DNA from: Methanoregula sp.
GTDB taxonomy: Archaea; Halobacteriota; Methanomicrobia; Methanomicrobiales; Methanospirillaceae
Reading direction: 5' to 3'
DNA: 25,161 bases
NCBI GenBank assembly: GCA_026394695.1
Contig: JAPKXT010000038.1
Span: forward strand, 1 to 25,161
In this document: piece by piece, positions 7,448-14,703 of the stretch
How positions within the stretch are numbered: the stretch's first letter is position 1
How the letters are laid out: the number at the start of each line of letters is the position of its first letter
Notes under the pieces: generated by a model
Databases searched by the model: none
What the model saw: only the letters and a program-made list of their open reading frames with translations
What the model was told of the DNA's origin: nothing
Position numbers and translations under genes: made by a program

Positions 7448-8890
7448 GTGGAATTTAAGAATAAGGTGTTGATTATCGGGTATGGTGCCGTTTCCAAGTG
7501 TACGCTTCCCATTTTGCTCAGGCATGTGACTATACCGCTCGAAAATATCACGATCATCGATTTTAAAAATAAATCACAGGACCTCAAGGCATATACAACA
7601 CGGGGTCTCCACTTTTTCCGGCAAAAAGTTACCCCGAAGAACCTGAACCGGATCCTCTCAGAACACCTCGATGAGGGGGGTTTGCTCATCGATCTTGCGT
7701 GGAATATCGACTGCTGCGATATCCTGCAGTGGTGTCATGATCATGATGTCCTGTATGTGAACACCTCGGTGGAGATCTGGGACCCTGAAAGTAAAAGATT
7801 TACTGCAACCCCGTATGAAAAGTCCTTGTATTTCCGCCAGATGAATCTTGCAGAACTGACTAAAGACTGGAAAAAAGGTGCCACCTGCGTGGTCGATCAT
7901 GGAGCCAACCCCGGTCTGATCTCGCATTTTGCCCGGCAGGGACTGTTTGATATCGCCCGCCAGATGATTGCTGACGGAATTGCGCCGGATCCGGACCGGA
8001 TTAAAAACCTGATACTGGAGAAGAACTATTCAGAACTTGCCATGGAAACCGGCATAAAAGTTATTCACTGCTCCGAGCGGGACACCCAGATATCGCGGTC
8101 CCCAAAAAAAGTTGACGAGTTCGTGGGAACCTGGTGTATCGAGGGACTCCGGGAAGAAGGCACTGCTCCTGCAGAGATCGGGTGGGGGACCCATGAAAAA
8201 GAGATGCCCGACCATGCCTTTGTGCCTCCTGCCGGACCAAAAAACGGAATTATGCTCGCGCAGATGGGAATTAATACCTGGGTCCGTTCATGGCTGCCTC
8301 ACCAGGAGATCGTCGGAATGGTCATCCGGCATGGGGAGGCATTTGGCATATCAGATCGCTGGACTGTCTGGAAGGATGGCAGTGCGTTCTATCGCCCGAC
8401 GGTCTATTATGCGTATATGCCCTGTGATGCGACAACTGCATCATTGCATGAACTGCGGGGCAGGAATTATGAAATTCAACCCAAACTGCGGATTATGAAT
8501 GACCGGGAAATCGTTTCCGGGGCTGATATTTTAGGGGCTCTTTTGATGGGTCATCCCTACAACTCGTGGTGGACCGGCAGTATTCTCACGATACAGGAAG
8601 TAAGGAAACTTGCTCCCGGGCAGAACGCAACTACGGTGCAGGTGGCCCTGGGTATAGTAAGCGCCGTCATGTGGATGATCGATAACCCGAGGAAGGGTTT
8701 CTGCCTGCCCGATGACCTGCCACATGAGTTTGTGCTGAATATTGCAAAACCCTATCTCGGTGAATTCCATTCCGGTCCTTCCGACTGGACACCTTTGAAA
8801 AACAGGACGGTGTATTTCAAGGAGAATCCGGAAAATGTTTATGACCGGGATGATATCTGGCAATTCAAAAACTTCTTATTTGTGCGATGA
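7448..8890 (+). CDS. hss: Homospermidine synthase
   Basis: The enzyme uses NAD to couple two putrescine molecules (or spermidine plus putrescine) into sym-homospermidine. I choose GTG 7448 because GGAGATC lies four bases upstream and the Rossmann segment KVLIIGYGAVSK then sits near the N-terminus; the frame extends to GTG 7379 without a ribosome site. This gives 480 residues, the usual size of the bacterial-type enzyme. Visible marks are the GYGAV dinucleotide-binding loop (about 11-15), DHGANPGLISHF, the conserved ERDTQ segment, and GHPYNSWWTGSIL near the C-terminal third. The fold is that of the saccharopine dehydrogenase superfamily. The TGA overlaps an ATG of the next frame, and the decarboxylase starts 33 bases on, so they form an operon that makes and consumes putrescine. 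Confidence 0.92.
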   Translation: MEFKNKVLIIGYGAVSKCTLPILLRHVTIPLENITIIDFKNKSQDLKAYTTRGLHFFRQKVTPKNLNRILSEHLDEGGLLIDLAWNIDCCDILQWCHDHDVLYVNTSVEIWDPESKRFTATPYEKSLYFRQMNLAELTKDWKKGATCVVDHGANPGLISHFARQGLFDIARQMIADGIAPDPDRIKNLILEKNYSELAMETGIKVIHCSERDTQISRSPKKVDEFVGTWCIEGLREEGTAPAEIGWGTHEKEMPDHAFVPPAGPKNGIMLAQMGINTWVRSWLPHQEIVGMVIRHGEAFGISDRWTVWKDGSAFYRPTVYYAYMPCDATTASLHELRGRNYEIQPKLRIMNDREIVSGADILGALLMGHPYNSWWTGSILTIQEVRKLAPGQNATTVQVALGIVSAVMWMIDNPRKGFCLPDDLPHEFVLNIAKPYLGEFHSGPSDWTPLKNRTVYFKENPENVYDRDDIWQFKNFLFVR

Positions 8891-8922
8891 ATCACTCATT
8901 AATGAAGATCCGGGAGAGAAAC

Positions 8923-10116
8923 ATGAAAAAGGAAACTGAAAAGAAGCGGCAGGACGATGGCGTCCCTCACATCGGGAAGAAAAGAAAGGAGCTGCTACAA
9001 AAACTGGCGCTCGAGAAGGGAACTCCCATCTTCGTAATTGATCATGAAAAGATCCGATCGAATTACCGGGAATTTAAAGCTCACCTGCCTTTTGTCCAGG
9101 TATACTATGCAGTGAAAGCAAATTCAAATCCTGAGATTGTGAAGACACTCTATGATATGGGGTCCAGCTTTGATGTTGCATCCATGCCAGAGTTCATGAT
9201 CGTCTATGAAAATATCAAAAAGATGCCAAAAAAAGAGCGCCAGGCCTGGATTTGGGATAAGATCATTTATGCAAATACCATCAAGCCGACTGAAACGTTA
9301 GAAGCTCTCGATCAATACAACCCACTGGTCACGTTCGATAACAGCGAAGAATTAAAAAAACTCAAACGGTATGCGCCGCATGCAGGGCTTGTGCTGCGGA
9401 TACGGGTCCCCAATACCGGTTCGATGGTCGAACTCTCCTCAAAATTCGGGGCTCACCCGGGTGAAGCTGTTGATTTGATTTCCGAAGCTTTTACTATGGG
9501 ACTGGTGGTGGAAGGATTAAGCTTCCATGTGGGCAGCCAGTGTACCAATTTTGAGAATTATGTCCAGGCCCTGCAGATCTCTGCTGATATTATCAAAGAG
9601 ACAGAAACACGTACCGGTAAGAAGATCAGGATCCTTGATATCGGCGGCGGTTTTCCGGTAAAATACCACCCGGAAGTGAAATCCGTAAAAACGCTTGCAA
9701 AAAAACTGGATGCCGAGATCAAACGGTTATTCCCTTCGGATATGCAGATCCTTGCAGAACCGGGACGGTTCCTCATTGCTAATGCCTGTATGCTGGTTGC
9801 CAAAGTGATTGGCAAGGCATTCCGCGACGGCAAGCCCTGTTATTATATCAATGACGGTGTCTATCACACGTATTCAGGACAGATCTTTGACCATGTTACC
9901 TATCCTGTCCTGCCGTTTAAGGAAGGAGAGACGCAGATTTCTGCAGTCTTCGGGCCAACCTGTGATGCTTTTGACACGATAACACTCTCGGCAGAACTGC
10001 CGGATCTTGAGATTGGGGATTTGGTATATTCTGAAAACATAGGTGCCTATTCGCATGCTTCATCCACCTATTTCAATGGTTTTCCCCCGGCAAAAGTCGT
10101 GCATATCAACCGGTAA
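8923..10116 (+). CDS. PLP-dependent ornithine (or lysine/ornithine) decarboxylase
   Basis: A fold-type III decarboxylase. GGGAG six bases before ATG 8923 favours this start (397 residues), although ATG 8887 overlaps the hss stop and is also possible. The PLP lysine lies in YYAVKANSNP (K65). Other motifs are SFHVGSQC (about 200-207), the phosphate-binding GGGFP (241-245), EPGRF (279-283) and FGPTCDAFD (343-351), whose Cys-Asp pair is the dimer-interface active site of eukaryotic-type ornithine decarboxylases. The Asp there favours ornithine or lysine over diaminopimelate. About ten extra charged residues (KKMPKKERQ) sit between the PLP site and the IIYAN strand. Together with hss it should convert ornithine to putrescine and then homospermidine. 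Substrate choice between ornithine and lysine is not decided by sequence. Confidence 0.88.
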   Translation: MKKETEKKRQDDGVPHIGKKRKELLQKLALEKGTPIFVIDHEKIRSNYREFKAHLPFVQVYYAVKANSNPEIVKTLYDMGSSFDVASMPEFMIVYENIKKMPKKERQAWIWDKIIYANTIKPTETLEALDQYNPLVTFDNSEELKKLKRYAPHAGLVLRIRVPNTGSMVELSSKFGAHPGEAVDLISEAFTMGLVVEGLSFHVGSQCTNFENYVQALQISADIIKETETRTGKKIRILDIGGGFPVKYHPEVKSVKTLAKKLDAEIKRLFPSDMQILAEPGRFLIANACMLVAKVIGKAFRDGKPCYYINDGVYHTYSGQIFDHVTYPVLPFKEGETQISAVFGPTCDAFDTITLSAELPDLEIGDLVYSENIGAYSHASSTYFNGFPPAKVVHINR

Positions 10117-10117
10117 A

Positions 10118-10125
10118 TTTTTTTT
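10118..10125 (+). terminator. U8 terminator of the polyamine operon
   Basis: Eight T residues begin one base after the decarboxylase stop codon, fitting euryarchaeal poly-U termination. Confidence 0.6.
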
Positions 10126-10198
10126 CAGTAACTTCTCTGAATGTTATTGCAGGATGAGACCAAATACCAAAAAGAGATCCACCCCAGGTTCTTATTTA

Positions 10199-10594
10199 TC
10201 ACGGTGCTGAATTCCTGCATGCAGGACAGTTCAGTGCATAATCACGAATTCCTTCGTTCCACGGTGTGAACCCGATGCAGACTTTCGGTTTGGCATCATG
10301 AATCTGACAATATACCTTCCCATCACCGCCTCTAAGAAAGAACGGACAGTATGTTAACGCCCGGTTATCGGAATCAACCCAATAGTCGATGCGGACAACC
10401 TCTGGGAGGTTCTGTAATAAAAGATCCCGTCCGTTGCGCCGTTTTCCATTCGTTAATTGTAGGGAAACGTGTTGCAGGATATCCTGACGGTCCTCTCGTA
10501 TCCACGGGATAATATCTTCGATAACCCCTTTCTGGCCCCATCCCCACTTCTCGCAACACTTACCGCATTGCTGGCAGTCCTGGCCGGGCGTCAA
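10199..10594 (-). CDS. YkgJ-type CxxCxxC cysteine-cluster protein
   Basis: The 131-residue protein opens with DCQQCGKCCEKWGWGQ and ends with further cysteines at TYCPFF, VYCQIHDAKPKVC and LNCPACRN. This arrangement is typical of the YkgJ/Fli-B-like family, thought to bind zinc or an iron-sulfur cluster; no reaction is firmly established for the family. The start is TTG 10594, just seven residues before the first cysteine, with GGTGAG about seven bases upstream. No membrane segment. It faces the polyamine operon tail to tail and shows no operon partner, so context gives little help. Confidence 0.87.
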   Translation of the reverse strand: MTPGQDCQQCGKCCEKWGWGQKGVIEDIIPWIREDRQDILQHVSLQLTNGKRRNGRDLLLQNLPEVVRIDYWVDSDNRALTYCPFFLRGGDGKVYCQIHDAKPKVCIGFTPWNEGIRDYALNCPACRNSAP

Positions 10595-10919
10595 GAATTC
10601 TCACCGGATTAATATATGCTGAAACACCTGATAGTCGTTATTTTTTGATCCTGCTCATTACCTTTTGATTTTTTACATTATGATCTTTCAGCAACATACC
10701 ATATGGTGACGTGGTCTGGTGCCAAGGTTCCTCAGGTTCTTCTGAGTTTTAGGGGAACTCCTGACACAAGTGAACGATGACGGGAAAAGGGAAAAACATC
10801 CACTAGGGTAGTACCAAAAAGAGGATAACGGTTCATGGAAGAACAAAAAATGATCGGGAGCTGATCAGGTTTTCCCGGCCGGGCATTGTTTTATCAGGCG
10901 AAAATGGGAGTACTGATGT
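10595..10919. other. Intergenic region with promoter-like sequence and a weak hairpin
   Basis: About 325 bases between divergent genes. On the minus strand CATATATTAA (around 10610-10617) is a TATA-like element close to the TTG at 10594. On the plus strand an imperfect hairpin (CTCAG, GTTCTT loop, CTGAG, flanked by GTTCC and GGAAC; about 10720-10760) precedes the 110-residue ORF by about 160 bases. No gene or known RNA is recognised. Confidence 0.4.
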
Positions 10920-11252
10920 ATGTTACGCCCGGAAGATGTTGAAACGATCCTGACGACACAGGATCTATCCGTGTATCTGAAAGATATGGTGCAAAAGGAA
11001 GATCGCAATCTGAAAATTGACATCGATTACGAATCCGGAGAATTATTCATAAATTGTCCCGGCTTTTCCTATGGTCTCTCCGTGAAGACCGATCCATTCG
11101 GCGTCTGGGTTATCAGCGAAGTAATATCCCAGGAAAATGACGGGGTTTTTACCCAGTCCGGGAATCTCCATAAGACCGAGAAAACCATGACTGTGCTCAG
11201 GGCAGTTGCCAGCTGGATCCGGGATCTTGAAAACAGCACAAAAAAGTGTTAA
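10920..11252 (+). CDS. Hypothetical protein, 110 residues
   Basis: A short acidic soluble protein with no signal peptide or membrane segment. A helical first third (PEDVETIL...YLKDMV) is followed by alternating strands (LKIDIDYESGELFINC, GLSVKTDPFGVWVISEVI) and a final helix (LRAVASWIRDLE), an alpha-beta layout reminiscent of small adaptor or chaperone-like folds. GGGAG lies nine bases before the ATG. Codon use resembles the neighbours, so it looks genuine. I do not recognise a family. It converges on the equally unknown gene at 11398-12279. Confidence 0.65.
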   Translation: MLRPEDVETILTTQDLSVYLKDMVQKEDRNLKIDIDYESGELFINCPGFSYGLSVKTDPFGVWVISEVISQENDGVFTQSGNLHKTEKTMTVLRAVASWIRDLENSTKKC

Positions 11253-11355
11253 AAAACCATCATTAATTGGTACGGAAAATCCCTTGGTAAGAAAAACCCC
11301 TTGATAATTTTCATACGTACGGCGTGTGACCGATGTTCGCACGAGGGTTTTTATT

Positions 11356-11382
11356 AAAAAAATCCCAATTTTTTTAAAAAAA
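11356..11382. terminator. Bidirectional A/T-run terminator between convergent genes
   Basis: Two A7 runs (11356-11362 and 11376-11382) and one T7 run (11369-11375) lie between convergent genes. The T7A7 palindrome (11369-11382) gives poly-U tracts on both strands. Confidence 0.55.
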
Positions 11383-11397
11383 GACGATTAATAAACC

Positions 11398-12279
11398 TTA
11401 AGAACCATTGCAGGTTTTTGTGAAAACAACCGAGCCTTTAAGGGGAATAACTCCCCAGAGGTTCCCTTTCACCCTGCCTTCAAAATGTACGTGGATTTCC
11501 GGAATGGTATTCCGTGGAGTCTGGATTATCAAGGAAAAGACTGCCAGATTCTCTCTACCGGTAGTTTCAATATCTTGTGCCGGCATCGGGGGATATATTT
11601 CCCCGTACATTTCATGCTCATTTTTAAGCATTATCTGGTATTCAAGCAACTCCCCGTGAGGAATCTCAAGAGAGTACCCGGATTTTTTATTATATGTTCC
11701 GGTAATTTTTGTCTCCGGTCCAACCACCAGCTCAAACTGGTCTTCCGTGGTATCAGGTTGAATTTTTGTTCTCTGCGACGAAGATGTAACAAAATCCAGG
11801 GTCTGGGACAGAGAGATCCCGGTTACACAGCGTTCAATTATCTCGGTAATAATGCCTCTCTCTTTTGGGGAATAGTCAAGAATTTTTGTGCCGGGAGTAC
11901 AAACAAATTCTATGGTAGCATTGATAAAACGGGTAGTCGATGGATCACCCATCCGTATACTTGTGCTGAGTAAAATTGTGTAAAAATCAGAATTTCGCAG
12001 GATGGCTTCCCGACCAGAATCTGTTTTAAGAAGATTTTTAATTTCTTCATGAGGCGTACGGGTTGAAATTTTTGTTACATAGATCATAGCATTTGGCCCG
12101 GACGCTTCATCATCCACAAGAGCTTTTACGGGTTGTGAATGAGGGACACCATAGTCCTCATCCCTGTTTTTTTCAGGATATGGCAGGTATGCAACTTTCA
12201 TCATCCTCGCAGATGACTTTCCTATTTCAGATAATAATGCGGCTTCACCCGATTCAACACAAACGCCATTATCTGCCAT
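11398..12279 (-). CDS. Hypothetical protein, 293 residues
   Basis: I do not recognise this protein. It lacks a signal peptide and membrane segments. The first 60 residues look disordered and charged. Residues about 66-160 contain a helix then strands around FINATIEFVCTPGTKILDYSPKERG, and an IITEII helix. The C-terminal half (about 180-293) is strand-rich, with GPETKITGTYNKKSGY, PEIHVHFEGRVKGNLWGVIPLKGSVVF and no catalytic signature. The layout suggests two beta-rich domains. GAGGA precedes the ATG at 12279 by about six bases. It stands alone with long noncoding DNA upstream. A role in structure or binding is more likely than catalysis, but that is a guess from composition. Confidence 0.7.
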   Translation of the reverse strand: MADNGVCVESGEAALLSEIGKSSARMMKVAYLPYPEKNRDEDYGVPHSQPVKALVDDEASGPNAMIYVTKISTRTPHEEIKNLLKTDSGREAILRNSDFYTILLSTSIRMGDPSTTRFINATIEFVCTPGTKILDYSPKERGIITEIIERCVTGISLSQTLDFVTSSSQRTKIQPDTTEDQFELVVGPETKITGTYNKKSGYSLEIPHGELLEYQIMLKNEHEMYGEIYPPMPAQDIETTGRENLAVFSLIIQTPRNTIPEIHVHFEGRVKGNLWGVIPLKGSVVFTKTCNGS

Positions 12280-12664
12280 GACCAGTCCTCAGTATCACTT
12301 AAAATAACAGACTGATAAAGGATGTGTTTAGTATCAGGTGCTGATATGCAAAGGTCGGTGTATCAGTATTTTTTCGCATGGGTAGTGTAAGTTTATTGCC
12401 TCTCCAAAGGCATGACGTGATCTGCACCGCAACTAAAAAGTATTCACTACTTCTGGTCCAGCCATTTTTTTGATCATTACGTGAGGAAATATCACAATGT
12501 TATATCGCATGCTTTTTAATTGGCATCCGGTTGCGGGATATGAGGATGAGATAAAATTTAGATACCGTTCAATCCGACGGAATTTTTATGCAATTTTTAT
12601 GCAATATCGGCTCTGTTGAAACCCTCTTTTTCAAAGTCATTTGGTTATTCTCTGCGGCGTCTAT
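12280..12664. other. Intergenic region with a possible 40-codon ORF
   Basis: About 385 bases without a convincing gene. A 40-codon plus-strand ORF (12497-12619) has GAGGA about ten bases before its ATG and runs through the 11-base tandem repeat at 12581; composition is not persuasive and I leave it as possible. The minus-strand promoter of the 293-residue gene must also lie here. No tRNA or known RNA is seen. Confidence 0.4.
12581..12602. repeat. 11-base perfect tandem duplication
   Basis: AATTTTTATGC occurs twice in direct succession (12581-12591 and 12592-12602). It looks like a replication-slippage duplication, or a short target-type duplication at the edge of the GC-rich hairpin segment that follows. 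Confidence 0.85.
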
Positions 12665-12719
12665 GAGGGTAACCCCCTCTCTCCCCCATAGGGGGAGGCA
12701 GCATGCGGGGATCATCCCC
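12665..12719. repeat. Three consecutive GC-rich hairpins
   Basis: Three inverted repeats follow one another. GAGGG/CCCTC (12665-12679) has a five-base loop. CTCCCCC/GGGGGAG (12681-12697) is a perfect seven-pair stem with a three-base loop. GGGGA/TCCCC (12707-12719) has a three-base loop. They stand out against AT-rich flanks. With the 12796 hairpin they may form a structured RNA or the ends of a small non-autonomous element. No coding role is convincing. Confidence 0.7.
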
Positions 12720-12795
12720 TTGACCCCTTCCTTTTTCGGAGTATTATTTTCAACCTTCTCGGGGGTTATCGCACTATAGGTGATGCCCGAGCGGC

Positions 12796-12826
12796 GGGGG
12801 CGGAAGCACGATGTGCTGAAGCCCCC
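12796..12826. repeat. Two-tier hairpin with symmetric purine internal loop
   Basis: Outer stem GGGGGC/GCCCCC (12796-12801 and 12821-12826), inner stem AGCAC/GTGCT (12805-12809 and 12813-12817), with GGA facing GAA between them and GAT as the loop. The facing GA-rich segments could form non-canonical G-A pairs, as in structured RNAs. It lies 110 bases before the adenine methyltransferase gene. There is no U-run, so it is not a simple terminator. Confidence 0.7.
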
Positions 12827-12936
12827 AAGAGCGATTGATTGTTTCTTTGAGGATTTCAACAAAGCCGCAATATCATCTAATGTGAGAAAGATAACTGTAT
12901 ACTAAGGAGATCGTTTCAAAGGGTATTCCCTCACCT

Positions 12937-13869
12937 ATGACAAAACAGATACAACTCGTTCCTTCTGCACGACCGTTCCTGAAATGGGCTGGCGGCAAAA
13001 CACAATTACTCGACGAGTTTAACAAACGATTGCCAGAAGAGTTGAAATCAGGAGAGATCACAAAATATGCAGAACCGTTCATTGGTGGCGGTGCCTTCTT
13101 CTTCTCCCTCAACCAGAAATTTTTTTTTGAACATTGCATTATCGGCGATGCCAACGAAGAACTTATTCTCACCTATCAGGTAACCAAAAAATCCGTCAGA
13201 CAATTGATTGACAACCTTGGAATCCTTGAATCAGAGTATCTGTCAAAAGATGAAAAGAACCGGGAAGTATTGTATTATGAAGTCCGTGATTCATTCAACC
13301 GGAAGTTACCAGAGATTAACTTTCAGAAATTCGGCACCGGATGGATAGAACGGGCTACCTGGATTATTTTTCTAAATCATACCTGTTATAACGGCCTGTT
13401 CCGGGTGAACAGAAAAGGAGAGTTCAACGTACCCTTCGGGAAATACAAAAATCCTAAAATTCTTAACGAAGATAACCTGCACGATGTTGCCTCGTTGCTG
13501 AAAACTACCCGCATTATTCTTGGGGATTTTACCCGATGCAGTAAATTTGTGGATGATACATGCTTTGTCTATTTCGATCCACCCTACCGGCCACTCAACC
13601 GGACATCGTCATTCACTTCATACTCAAAGAATGGTTTTTTCGATACAGACCAGGTCCGTCTTGTGGAATTTTTCAAAGAACTCGATAAAAAAGGTGCAAA
13701 AATAATGCTTAGTAATTCAGATCCCCGAAACGAGGATCCAGCTGATACCTTTTTTGATGATCATTTTTCCGACTATTCGATCGAACGGGTTCCTGCAAAA
13801 CGTATGATCAACTCCAACGGTGACCGTCGTGGGCAGATAAACGAATTGATTATTACGAATTATCGTTGA
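12937..13869 (+). CDS. D12-class (Dam-like) adenine-N6 DNA methyltransferase, orphan
   Basis: The 310-residue enzyme would transfer a methyl group from SAM to adenine in a short DNA site. The order of motifs is that of the alpha class: PFLKWAGGKTQLL (about 13-25, SAM binding), YAEPFIGGGAFFF (44-56), the NGLFRVNRKGEFNVPFGKY segment (152-170) and the catalytic DPPY (214-217). This is the Dam/DpnM/MboIA group, which commonly recognises GATC, though the target cannot be read from sequence. All motifs look intact. No endonuclease gene lies beside it, so it appears solitary. AAGGAGATC lies 24 bases before the ATG and GGG-TATT-CCC between them could form a small stem. Proximity to the hairpin cluster suggests arrival by transfer. 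Confidence 0.93.
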   Translation: MTKQIQLVPSARPFLKWAGGKTQLLDEFNKRLPEELKSGEITKYAEPFIGGGAFFFSLNQKFFFEHCIIGDANEELILTYQVTKKSVRQLIDNLGILESEYLSKDEKNREVLYYEVRDSFNRKLPEINFQKFGTGWIERATWIIFLNHTCYNGLFRVNRKGEFNVPFGKYKNPKILNEDNLHDVASLLKTTRIILGDFTRCSKFVDDTCFVYFDPPYRPLNRTSSFTSYSKNGFFDTDQVRLVEFFKELDKKGAKIMLSNSDPRNEDPADTFFDDHFSDYSIERVPAKRMINSNGDRRGQINELIITNYR

Positions 13870-14011
13870 ACAAAACCTTATGCTGGTATCCAACGTTACG
13901 GAAGAATGGTACCGGAGAAAAATGCGTGCCGGATGGAGACAAAAATCATCACGAAGAATCATAGTGAAATGAACTATGGCAAAATAATCCTAGTATAATG
14001 GGGAGATTTTT

Positions 14012-14632
14012 ATGGTGCCCGGTACAGGTGAATGGGAAAAGGAGTATTCCCGAAAGGGGGTACTCTGGAGCGGTGTGACACACGATCTGCCAGAACTGCC
14101 TGCAGGCTCACGCGTACTTGAACTTGGATGTGGCAACGGAAAGACACTCTCAGCAATGATCCAGCGTGGTTGGGATATAACCGCCATCGATCTCTCAGGT
14201 AAAGCAGTTGCCTTGAGCAGGCATGCAGTGAAGGGGTTATCAACTGCTGATCTCATAGTTGCAGATGCCAGGACCGTACCGTTCAAAAGCAACTTGTTTG
14301 ATGCGGTTTTAGCCATTCACGTCATAGGGCATGCGCATGAACCCGATCGGGTTTTGATCGCAGGTGAAGTGAGTCGCATACTCAAACCGGGCGGAATTTT
14401 ATTTTTTTGTGATTTTTCTACCAGGGATTTCAGGTTTGGAAAAGGGAATAACACGGAACTATCGACATTTAAACGGGGCACCGACATTACCACGCATTAT
14501 TTTACGAGAGAAGAAGTCATAGATCTTTTTTTTGAACTCTCACCCTCATCAATCGCCCTTCACGACTGGCCAATGCGGGTACGGGGAAAAGACCTGGGTC
14601 GATCAGAAGTGAAAGGGATCTTTTCCAAATAA
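14012..14632 (+). CDS. Class I SAM-dependent methyltransferase
   Basis: The 206-residue protein has the Rossmann methyltransferase core: motif I RVLELGCGNGKTL (about 35-47), an acidic end of strand 2 in ITAIDLS (about 57-63), ADARTVPF (about 84-91), the strand 4 segment FDAVLAIHVIGH (about 96-107), and LKPGGILFF (about 125-133). This is the Methyltransf_11/UbiE-like type; substrate is unknown and may be a small molecule, lipid or protein. GGGGAGA lies about five bases before the ATG. It is separated by 70 bases from the PEGA-repeat gene downstream and is probably transcribed alone. Confidence 0.88.
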   Translation: MVPGTGEWEKEYSRKGVLWSGVTHDLPELPAGSRVLELGCGNGKTLSAMIQRGWDITAIDLSGKAVALSRHAVKGLSTADLIVADARTVPFKSNLFDAVLAIHVIGHAHEPDRVLIAGEVSRILKPGGILFFCDFSTRDFRFGKGNNTELSTFKRGTDITTHYFTREEVIDLFFELSPSSIALHDWPMRVRGKDLGRSEVKGIFSK

Positions 14633-14703
14633 TTGAGTTTTTCATCCTGTTACGATATGTTTTAGTAGGGTTAAAGCAATTTTTCCATAAAAGGAGACCA
14701 TAG

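Noticed and set aside
12781..12830. tRNA-like sequence (GCCCGAGCGGC resembles a D-arm)
   Set aside because: No acceptor stem, anticodon arm or T-arm with GGTTCGAAT-type loop can be placed around it.
12569..12862. 97-residue minus-strand ORF through the hairpin cluster
   Set aside because: Its composition is driven by the GC-rich inverted repeats, there is no ribosome site or protein-like pattern, and it looks like a shadow of the repeat structure.
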